IMG/VR virus record: IMGVR_UViG_3300024335_000010
Location: 1-64,000 of that record
Length of the DNA: 64,000 nucleotides
Source: a virus
Reading direction: 5' to 3' (one strand)
In this document: positions 12,101 to 21,200 of the stretch, one piece after another
Layout of the letters: each line of letters starts with the position of its first letter
Position numbering within the stretch: the stretch's first letter is position 1
Translations under genes and position numbers: made by a program
Notes under the pieces: model-generated
Databases searched by the model: none
What the model saw: only the letters and a program-made list of their open reading frames with translations
What the model was told of the DNA's origin: nothing

Positions 12101-13026
12101 ATGTATTAGCAGAAAAATTTGTTGATACAGATGCCACATCTTACTTCTTACATCCGGGTGGTACAGACTCTATATTCAAAGCACTTGAAGTTGATGGTAA
12201 TTTAAAATCAGGTTCAGTTTTAATTAATAACAGAACAGTTTCTACAGACGCAGGAACTGGCCACGATTTAATTCTTGACTCTGATACAAACGAAATAAGT
12301 GTAAGTAATAATATAATTAAAGATCTTGCTGACCCTGTTAGTTTACAGGATGCGGCAACTAAGGCTTACGTTGATGGTGTAGCACAAGGGTTAAGAGTTA
12401 TTCCTTCTGCTCTTGCAGCAACGACTGCTGATTTAGGTGCAACGTATAATCATGGAAATGGTACACTTACTATTCCTGCTAATATTATACTTGACATCGA
12501 CGGTGTAGCAAATTGGTCTCTCGGAGATAGAATTCTTGTTAAAGATCAAACTGCTTCACTAGAAAATGGTTCCTATGAAGTTACTACAATCGGTAGCGCG
12601 GCTATTGATTGGGTAATTACTCGAGGTGAATACTTTAATGAAACCTCGGAAATCCCAGGAGCCTTCCAATTCGTAACTGATGGTACTATAAATAATGGTA
12701 CTGGTTATGTTGCGACGGTAACAGATGCTGAAACATTTGCGCTTGGTACTGACGACGTTATTTGGTATCAATTCTCTGGTGCGGGTACATACTCGGCTGG
12801 AAGCGCGTTAACATTAACTGGTACTGAATTCTCTATAACCGATGGTGATATCACTAACGCTAAATTAGAGAACTCTACGTTTACAGTTATTGATGAAAGT
12901 GGTGCAACATCTGATATATCTCTAGGCACAAATCTAACCTTTACTGGTACTGATGGAGTCGATACTACAGTAACTGCGGGAAATGTCGCAATTGCTATTA
13001 ATGAAATTGACGGTGGAACGTTTTAA
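9142..13026 (+). CDS. Tail fibre protein with duplicated beta domain
   Basis: The protein has 1,294 residues. GTG is chosen as the start because GGAGG at 9130-9134 lies at the right distance. The N-terminal region (SIKVKVGQSNKIRIV) is probably the attachment part. A domain of about 150 residues (V-x-P-x-ALAATTxDLGAT ... GSYxV ... PGxxxFVTDGTIN) occurs twice, near 231-379 and 1081-1231. A shorter motif GTTxERPxxxxGxxRxNTxDxxFEGYDGxAWAGL also occurs twice. Near residue 912 it has one copy of the YFDSDNNNYYGDFAG unit that is repeated many times in the 2,795-residue fibre, linking the two proteins in evolution or assembly. It is a structural fibre component; receptor specificity cannot be read from the sequence. 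Confidence 0.88.
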   Translation: MSIKVKVGQSNKIRIVAAAEKKPLITPDSITLGIDTVGQYVAKVDAGSGIIVTPELNTENANLVISHAATSTEISSNNAGLVFAGNIDLDQYGHITQFNNRSFSEDNFAYSNNVISTNDITLGTTALTLGESSNNIVGLTTFEAGGVELFDGTFTANANITFDPGSNNVVDMSFHRVSGILDPIDGFDAINKTYLEFELDRVETTIKVFDDPIIATDATNKRYVDNLVQGFVVRPQALAATTEDLGATFETGNSTVRDTLTIPPVNFLYIDDVTTWTLGKNLLVKDQTDKTQNGSYDVIQVGSANTEWIFQRADFNTSEQLPGSYEFVTDGTINGGTGWVSTVLDAANFNLNTDPVEWAQFQGEGTFTAGAGLVLNGTRFSVNETLPLNQINPVGDDLIISGTSAVRLPQGTTLERPTEATGQIRFNTQDSQFEGYDGVAWAGLGGTVDVDQDTKVIAENSPGSDDDQLQFFTGGSRVAMMNANNVTTFYGDVNVPVISTSLRPNVTGSLTLGAPNYNFDKIFTGKLGSDDELIRIDTNGALVMPKGTTAERPVGIVGGLRYNTEDARFEGYDGTAWAGLAGSVMDLDRNTYIIAETAAGVDNNDLDFYTANTQRMQIDELGNLNFGQNLNQIVLNYNTGNLEVNTKIVSNANLVLDPTGNIDAANNTITNVADPVNLSDVVTLNYLGGSFSSKLQIEDGANSHLTDIDLLQNPTLNLGRGLELQDIDSANNELKIGLDVTGVSAEMYGTDGFTPRIRITEDGRIDFATDIPLELQANAIPNFTETSRDIIGLMFTDGNANGAGVFAVNDDVNDVMNLFADNFTITLGGDLDGSAQVTRLTDTTIDADITTQYVRFIYPDGITSGVTVNQEFIGTGANANVAIGLDYSHLDTVYATLDGSTFTGNVFAPRYFDSDNNNYYGDFAGETRLNQLRVGYGLTFSQIGFADGPGSQSTLYAGQGKIGFLDNTFNFSAYSERSTGNWYVNNNVLAEKFVDTDATSYFLHPGGTDSIFKALEVDGNLKSGSVLINNRTVSTDAGTGHDLILDSDTNEISVSNNIIKDLADPVSLQDAATKAYVDGVAQGLRVIPSALAATTADLGATYNHGNGTLTIPANIILDIDGVANWSLGDRILVKDQTASLENGSYEVTTIGSAAIDWVITRGEYFNETSEIPGAFQFVTDGTINNGTGYVATVTDAETFALGTDDVIWYQFSGAGTYSAGSALTLTGTEFSITDGDITNAKLENSTFTVIDESGATSDISLGTNLTFTGTDGVDTTVTAGNVAIAINEIDGGTF

Positions 13027-13088
13027 TTTATTAAAACTATATTATTGATTATTAAGATATATATCTATTATAACAAAGGGGCATACAT

Positions 13089-15194
13089 ATGTCAACAATA
13101 AAATTACGCCGCAGTTCAGTTGCGGGGCGTGTACCTACAGTTGCACAGTTAGATTTTGGTGAAATCGCCATTAACACTGCTGACGGTAAACTATATTTTA
13201 AAAAATATGATGCCGTTGCTAACACAGAATCAATTATCGATGTATCGGCAGACTTAGATGCCAGCGCGGTTCTTACCCTCCTTAAAACAGTTGATGGCGT
13301 AGGATCCGGCCTTGACTCAGACCTATTAGATGGTCAGTCTGGCGATTATTACTTAGATTATAATAACTTTACGAATGTACCACCTGCTACTTTAGACCTC
13401 ACATTAGACGGTAAAGTAACAGGCAATGCATTCTCTAATACTGGTGTTATGACTCTTACAACAGAGTTATCAAATACTGGTGTAACCGCAGGCTCGTATG
13501 GTTCGGCTTCTCTTGTACCCGTTTTCACGGTTGATGAAGATGGTCGAATTACTACAGCCAATACCGTTTCCGTGGCAGGTGTGGCAAACACTACATGGAC
13601 TATTGCTAATAATACATTTACTATTGGTACCGCTGATGGTAACTTTTACGACACACTTATTGATACGTTTACCGGCCTTGGTGTTATTGGAAACATTACA
13701 GTAACAGGCTTGGTAGATGGCCGGGATGTTGCTGCCGACGGTGCAAAGTTAGATTTATTAGAAGATGGATTGGATCTCACATTAACTGGTAAGGTTACGG
13801 GTACAGCTTCTTCAAATACTGGTGTAATGACTCTTACTACTGAGTTAGCAAATACTGGTGTAACAGCAGGCTCATATGGTTCGGCAACCGCCGTTCCGGT
13901 AATTACTGTTGACGAAGACGGGCGTTTAACATCTGTCACAACATCTTCAGTATCTGGCGTTGATGACTTTTCTTGGATTAGTGCAAACAACACTTTGGCA
14001 TTACAAACAGGTGATGGTACAAGCTATTACGTTGAGGTTGATACCTTTGGACAGGATATTGATGTAACAGGTAATATTACTGTTACTGGCAATGTTGATG
14101 GTAGAGACGTTTCGGTTGATGGTGCTAAACTCGATTTAATTGAAGATGGCGCAACCGCTGACCAAACTGCTGCCGAAATCCTTGCGGAACTTATTACAGT
14201 TGATGGTACAGGAACTGACTTAGATGCTGATAAACTTGATGGATTACATGCATCAGATATTTTATCACAGGCTGCAAATACTGCGGCAAACCAAATCGGA
14301 AATGGTAATGTTACAGTTCAAGGTGGATCAGGACTAACTGGTACTGGAAACTTTAACTTAAATGATTCCATTAATACAATAATTACAATAACCCACGACG
14401 ATACATCTTCAGTTGTTGATACTTCATTAGCATCAGGTCGTGTACTCACTGGTCTAACCTTTGATACGAATGGTCACGTACTAACACATGCAAATACACA
14501 ACTTGACGATCGTTATTATACCGAAACAGAATTAGATGCTGGTCAACTCGATAACAGATACTTTACTGAAACCGAATTAACAAGCGGTGAACTTGACAGT
14601 CGTTATTATACAGAGACCGAGCTAGATAATGGTGAACTTGACAGTCGTTATTATACAGAGACCGAGCTAGATAATGGTCAACTTAATTCTCTTTATTACA
14701 CAGAGACTGAATTAGATAATGGTCAACTTGATAGCAGATATTATACTGAAACAGAGTTAGATGCGGGTCAATTAGACAATCGCTATTATACTGAAACTGA
14801 AGCTGATAACAGATTTGTTAATGTTACTGGTGATACGATTACAGGTAACTTAACGGTTGAAGGCAACTTAAGTTTAGACCAAAGTACATTTATATCATCA
14901 ACAACCACGACAACTACAACAAGCTCGACAAACATTCACGCATTTCCGTATAGTAGTTTTAGTGGTGCTGAATATACAGTAACCGCAACTGAAGGTACTG
15001 ATCGTCAAATAACTAAACTATTGGTTACACACGACGGGTCAACCGCAATTGCTACTGAATACGGCGTTGTGTTTACGAGTACAGAGCTAGCAACGTTTGA
15101 TGTTGAAATTGATGGGTTTCTCGTTAAACTTAATGTGAATTCAAGTTCAGCATCTTCAACAGTATATAAAATTGCGGGAACACTGATTAAGTAA
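13089..15194 (+). CDS. Tail fibre protein with 15-residue tandem repeats
   Basis: The protein has 701 residues, with AAAGGGG eight bases before the ATG. The N-terminus (MSTIKLRRSSVAGRVP, then LDFGEIAINTADGKLYFK) is a common phage-fibre attachment segment. Two copies of a domain containing KVTG...SNTGVMTLTTEL...GVTAGSYGS follow. Residues 472-575 hold seven copies of a 15-residue unit LDxRYYTETELDxGQ, likely a coiled or beta-helical trimer shaft. The C-terminal 90 residues (from HAFPYSSFSGAEYTV) form a compact beta domain also seen at the ends of other marine phage fibre proteins. It is one of three consecutive fibre genes and was probably expressed late. Confidence 0.87.
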   Translation: MSTIKLRRSSVAGRVPTVAQLDFGEIAINTADGKLYFKKYDAVANTESIIDVSADLDASAVLTLLKTVDGVGSGLDSDLLDGQSGDYYLDYNNFTNVPPATLDLTLDGKVTGNAFSNTGVMTLTTELSNTGVTAGSYGSASLVPVFTVDEDGRITTANTVSVAGVANTTWTIANNTFTIGTADGNFYDTLIDTFTGLGVIGNITVTGLVDGRDVAADGAKLDLLEDGLDLTLTGKVTGTASSNTGVMTLTTELANTGVTAGSYGSATAVPVITVDEDGRLTSVTTSSVSGVDDFSWISANNTLALQTGDGTSYYVEVDTFGQDIDVTGNITVTGNVDGRDVSVDGAKLDLIEDGATADQTAAEILAELITVDGTGTDLDADKLDGLHASDILSQAANTAANQIGNGNVTVQGGSGLTGTGNFNLNDSINTIITITHDDTSSVVDTSLASGRVLTGLTFDTNGHVLTHANTQLDDRYYTETELDAGQLDNRYFTETELTSGELDSRYYTETELDNGELDSRYYTETELDNGQLNSLYYTETELDNGQLDSRYYTETELDAGQLDNRYYTETEADNRFVNVTGDTITGNLTVEGNLSLDQSTFISSTTTTTTTSSTNIHAFPYSSFSGAEYTVTATEGTDRQITKLLVTHDGSTAIATEYGVVFTSTELATFDVEIDGFLVKLNVNSSSASSTVYKIAGTLIK
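14502..14813 (+). repeat. 45-bp tandem repeat encoding LDSRYYTETELDNGQ units
   Basis: There are seven in-frame 45-base units starting at 14502, 14547, 14592, 14637, 14682, 14727 and 14772. Units three and four are almost identical at the DNA level, while the others have drifted, which suggests recent duplication by slippage or recombination inside a fibre shaft. Confidence 0.85.
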
Positions 15195-15198
15195 TCAT

Positions 15199-15206
15199 TA
15201 TAAATA
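15199..15206 (+). promoter_or_regulatory. T4-type late promoter (TATAAATA)
   Basis: An exact TATAAATA lies in the gap between two fibre genes, 37 bases before the chosen ATG at 15244. It would give the largest fibre gene, and possibly the radical SAM operon behind it, its own late transcript. Confidence 0.72.
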
Positions 15207-15243
15207 CAATAAAGAATAAGCCTAACTGGGGAGAGTGAACCGA

Positions 15244-18200
15244 ATGGCAAATGATAAGAAATTCATAGTAAAGAACGGTCTTCAATCGGAGAATAACGTT
15301 CTTGTCGGCACATCCTCTGATGATGGTGTAAATAAATTACAAGTATCAGGCACAGCCAAACTTACAAGCACAGGCTCATCGGTTCCAATTACTGTTGAGA
15401 ACACAGGAGGTATTGATACTCCTTTAATGGATTTTGCAGGCGGCGTAGGTGCATTACGAATTAAAAATACAGGTAGTGGTGACTACAGTATTTACAATAC
15501 CTCAGGCTCAAACGAAATAAAATTTAATGATAATACGGCAAGCGGTTTGGTATTCAAAGCCGGTAATAACGTCCAGCTTACAATTAATACTACTGAAGCG
15601 GATTTTACTAATGTTCCTTCCATTAACGGCGTACCAGTTTGGTATAGTGGTAACGATGGTACAGGATCAGGCTTAGATGCCGATTTTCTTGATGGAATTG
15701 ACTCATTATCGTTTGTTCGTTCTGACCAAAATGATACATTGGACGGTGATTATATTATCACTGGTAACCTTACAGTACAAGGTACACGTACCGAAGTTCA
15801 ATCAGAAACAGTTTTAATTGCCGATAACTTAATTACTCTTAATAGTAATTTTACTACAGGAGCTCCGACAGAAAATGCTGGTTGGGAAGTTCTTCGTGGT
15901 AATTTACCAAATTCATCTTTACAATGGGATGAAACAAATGATTGGTTTAAACTAATATCAGGAGGTACAGACTTAGGTCGTATTATTACAACTGATGATG
16001 AAGGTGCAGGTAACTTATTTGATGCTGACACGGTTGATGGATTAGAAGCTGCTCAGTTTATTCGCTCAGATGTTAACGATGTTGCTACAGGTAACTTAGA
16101 GTTTGAAGGTACAGTTGCTATTGGTGATGGAACTGGCTCAGCACTACTTACTATGCGTGGTGCGGGTAACAATAGAGTTATGGCATCAGACAATGGTAAA
16201 ATTGGTTTCCTTGATGGCGTATTTGCTTATCAAACATATTCAGATTTAAATGGAGATTGGACTGTTGGTCGTAATCTTATTGCTGATAAATTTTTAGACT
16301 CTGCTGATAATACATATCTATCTTGGCCTTCTGATACATCTAGGTTAAATAACATCAGTCTTGTTGGGACAATTTCGCACGATGGCGATGCTGATACATA
16401 TATTAATTTCCCGGCTGCTAACCAATTTGAAGTTTATACTGGTGGAGGTCAAAGGTTATTAATTACTGACACTGACGTAACATCATTAGTTGATGTAAAG
16501 GCTCCTCGCTATTTAGATAGCGGTAATAATGCATATCTTGGTGACTTTGCTGGTACATCTGTAATGAATACGATTGGAATTGACAGCGATCTTTTCCATA
16601 ATGGTGATACCGATACTAAGTTATCATTTGATACCGACACAATCAATTTAAACACAGGTGGAGCAACAAGATTAGCAATCACTGATACGTCGGTTACATC
16701 ATCAGTTGACTTAATCGCACCAAGGTTCCTTGACTCAAGTGACAATAACTTTTATGCTGATCCTGCCGGTACATCGGTATTTAATAACCTTGGGATTAAC
16801 GATGACTTATTCCATAATGGTGATACTAATAATAAGATTTCTTTTGGCGCAGATACGCAAACATTTACAACAAATGGCGCTGCACGATTAACTCTTAATA
16901 ATTCAAATGCAACATTCACGTATAATGTTCTTGCACCACAATTTGTCGACTCTGATAATAACTCATATTATGGTGACTTTGCTGGTACATCGGTAATGAA
17001 TAATATTAGTTTACAAGGTGATATTATTCATCAAGGAGATGCTGATACACTTATTACATTCTCTGCTGCAAACGAATTTAAAGTAAGAACTGGTGGTTCT
17101 GATAGATTATTCGTAAGAGATTCTGGTGTAACTGCCGTTGACAATATGAAAGCACCGGTATATTATGATACATCAGGAACCACAAATTATTTGGATCTTG
17201 GTCAAACTGGTGCTTCTGACTCACTTAGAGTTGGTGGTCGTATTAATGTTGGAGCAGGCACAGACTTTAATCTTGTAGATAATAACTCAGGCACTGGCGG
17301 AATTATGATCGCGCCATACGCAGGATTAGGTGCAACTACTAACCCTACAATTTCAATCGCTGGTAATAATGGCGGGCTATCGCTCTTATCACTTAATAGA
17401 ATTGACATTGGTGGTAATCCATACCAAAGTAAAAATGCTTATTGGGCAGAGTTCTTATCAGATGGCGCAGCGGCGTTCTCTATTCGTGGTGATAACTCAA
17501 GGAATGCTTACTTTATATCTGATGCAGACCAAGGAGTTTACTTCTACGATAGTGGTGCATCAACTAGATTAGCAATGCTTAGCACAGGGGATATTACAAT
17601 CGGTAATGACTCAGTCGCATATACTCAACATGATAATACACCGATATTAAATAGCGGAACAAAAACAGATAGTAAACTTCACATAGATGGATCGCTTCAA
17701 CTTAATGGTACTGATGATGCATATGTTGTCGGTAATGGAACTGCTACATTCCTAAGAATGGATGAACTTGGCTTTGGTCAAGGTGGCGGTTTCTATATGA
17801 ACGATGCCAACAATCTTAGAATTAGAAATAATAAATTACTCACATCAACAGGTAATGCTTCATTCGCTCAATACCTAGATGCAGATGATGTTTTATTCTA
17901 CGGTGACTTTGCTAGTACATCACGAATGAATAATATAAGTCTTGTCGGTGAAATTATACACGACGGAAATACTAATACTAAAATTGGTTTTGGCGCTGAC
18001 CAAATTATATTTACTGCCGGTGGAACCGCACAGCTTGATGTATATTCAACATATGCTGAAGCTGCAACAGATATGCGTTCTCCAATATTCTCTGATGCTG
18101 GTGGAACTTACAAGTTTGAGCCAAATACAGCCAATGCTCATAGGTTCACAACACCAACTGGTACTTTAGATATTGGATCTAAGGTTGCAGGGTCAGCTCA

Positions 18201-21200
18201 GTTTGATACAGACAGAGCAATATTCCTATTCAATAAGAGAGTGAATTTCAACGGCGGCATATCAGCAGCCGATGCCAATGACATGGCATATTTCCCTACT
18301 TATTACGATTATAATGACAACGCTTATTATGGTGACTTTGCTGGTACATCAGTAATGAATAGAATTGACTTAGACGATTATATTAGACATAAAGGTGATG
18401 AAGATACATACTTCGGTTTCTCAGCCGCTGGTATCTATAAATTGTTTATCAATAATACACAGAGATTAAACATTGATGATAACTCTGCTGACTTTAACCT
18501 TGATGTTTACGCTCCACGTTATTATGACTCAGGAAACAATGCTTATTATTTAGATCCTGCTTCAACATCTATACTTAATGTTGTTAGAACAAATCAAATC
18601 CAAATGGATGGCAGTTCTCTAACTATCGACTCACCATCAGGTCCTAAAGGGACTATTATGGTTGAAGGCGAAAGAGATGGTTATGCAGGTTATATGATTA
18701 GTAATGACTGGGGCTTTATATCCAGCGGTGCTACAGAGATGGGTCTGTATAACGAGACTGATAATGAATGGTCACTGACTGCAAACAGAAATAACTTTAC
18801 AAGATTACATTCAAATAACATTCACCAAATTGGTGCTGAAAACGGTTATGGTTCTGCTCCAAACAGTATGCGTTCTCCAATATTCTATGATTTAAATAAC
18901 GCTGCATTTTATATGCAACCGTCTGGTCAATCTAGACTTAAATCTGTTAAGGCAGGCGATAGCGCAATCTTTAATAATACTACATATCCACTTGAAGTTA
19001 AGTCTGCACAACAACGTTTGATCGTTTTACAAAATACTACTGCTGATGCTAACTTCCCATCTATATTCCACCAAACAAGAAACTCTCGCTCTGCGATGGG
19101 TATTTCGTTTAATAATATAGGTGAGCGTTTCTGGTTCTCAGAAAATGGTGACATACAAGCTTATGGCGCTGGTATATTTGGATCACTTGCTCTTAATGGT
19201 GGTAATGAAAATCTTGGATTGTTAAAAACGTATGGCTCTGGCCTTGCTGATATGAAAATGTTTGATGCATCAGATTATTGGGATAAACGAGTTATCCAAC
19301 CAATGCAAGGTATTGAAAATAGCGCAACTACATCTACCAGTGATTATGTTTTAAATGGTGATGGCCCATTCGCATCAAGTTATGTATTAAGAACTAACGG
19401 TTACAGAGATTTTGACTCTGACTTTATTCCAGTTGAGCCGGGAGAAACAATTTATGCAGAACAGGCAGTACGACGCATCAGTGGTACTGGCGGTTTATTT
19501 TACTTAGGTGTTAGACAATACGATAAAGATAAAAATCCAATTGCTGCTAACGATGGTATTGTATACTTCGCGGCATCTGCGGTTGACCACACCGCCACAG
19601 GCTGGACTGAATATAAAGGTGAGCATACGCTTCCAACTACCCATACGCCATTTAATGGTTCAGATGGTGCAGGTGTTCGGTTTGTTAGATTAGTTTCTCT
19701 TATGAACTTTGCGCCAAACGGTGCAACTCGTGAATTTGGTCCACCAATTCTAAAGAGAGTTGATGTACAATCGAGTATAAAAGCTGAAGGATTAACTGTC
19801 GTTACTGATGCTTCAATCGGTGGGGATCTTACTGTTACTGGTGATGTTTCTGCAGACAACATATCAGCAAATATTATTGATGCTGGTAGGTTTAGAGATC
19901 TTAACGATACTAACTATTATATTGAACCAAAAGGTCCATCTAAAGTCGCAGGTAACTGGGATTGGACAAATGGTAATATTAATAACGTAAACAAATTAAC
20001 ATTCAACGATCCGGGACCGTCTGAAGGACTAGCATGGAACGGCGGAAACCTATGGCAAATTTATGAGTCACCAAATGACTTAGCAACAAATTCTGGTGGT
20101 AATTTACAATTTACATCTGGCGCCGGTAATGGTACATATCGTTTACGTGTTGAGTCTGACGGTGATGTTTGGGCTGGACGTTATTCATATGCTCAAAGGT
20201 TTTATGACTCTAATAACTCAGCTTATTATGCTGACCCTGCTTCAACATCTGTATTTAACGAAATACGTGCTGATGAATATATCAGACATAATGGTGATAC
20301 AAATACATATATCAGATTTATTGGCGCTGACGATATGCAGTTGGTTGCTGGTGGAACTCAAATGCTTAGAATGGCAGAGGGTACTAACCCAGACAGACTA
20401 AGATTTGTTACTGACGATAACTGGACTGATGCTAATGGTGATTGGGCTATGTCTCGTAATGTTGTTGTAACAGGTACGCATACTGCTCTAAACGGTTCTT
20501 ATGCAAGTCGGTTCTATGACTCAGACGATAATGCTTATTATTTAGATCCTGCTTCAACATCTCTTACTAATGTTCTTCGTGCAAACGCAGTTCAATTTGG
20601 TGGCTCAACTTATCAATTAGATACATCTACTGGTAATTATGGTTCCATTAGTGTAACTGGTAATAAAGGTGGTTACGCAGGTTATGCTATTAACGATGAC
20701 TGGGTATTCATGTCAAGTGGAGCTGGTATTGCTGGTATCTATAACGATACGAACAATCAGTGGGCTACGATCTATCGCCAAGCAGGTGATACAGAACTTC
20801 ATTGGGCTGGTACAGAACAAGCCTCTACTAAAGATGGTTTCTTCTTAGGTACTAATCAGTTACGTTCACCAATTTGGTATGATAGTGATAACACTGCATA
20901 TAAAATTGATGGTAACGGTACTTCAAGACTATTAACACTACAAGTTGATAACGTAATCCAAGGTAATGTTGATGGTTATGCTCAAACATTGTTACGAAAA
21001 GATAACCGTATTATTGAACCAAATGAAGATACTGCGGGTCGACTAACGTTTGGTTTCACATCTTGGAACAACGATAACACTGCACCATATGCCGATTACT
21101 TACACTTAAGATCTTACACAGACTCTTCTGGTGGTTCAGATAACTTATTGATGTTTAAAAAGTCTGGTCGTGGTATGCGTCTATGGCAACAGTCATGGAA

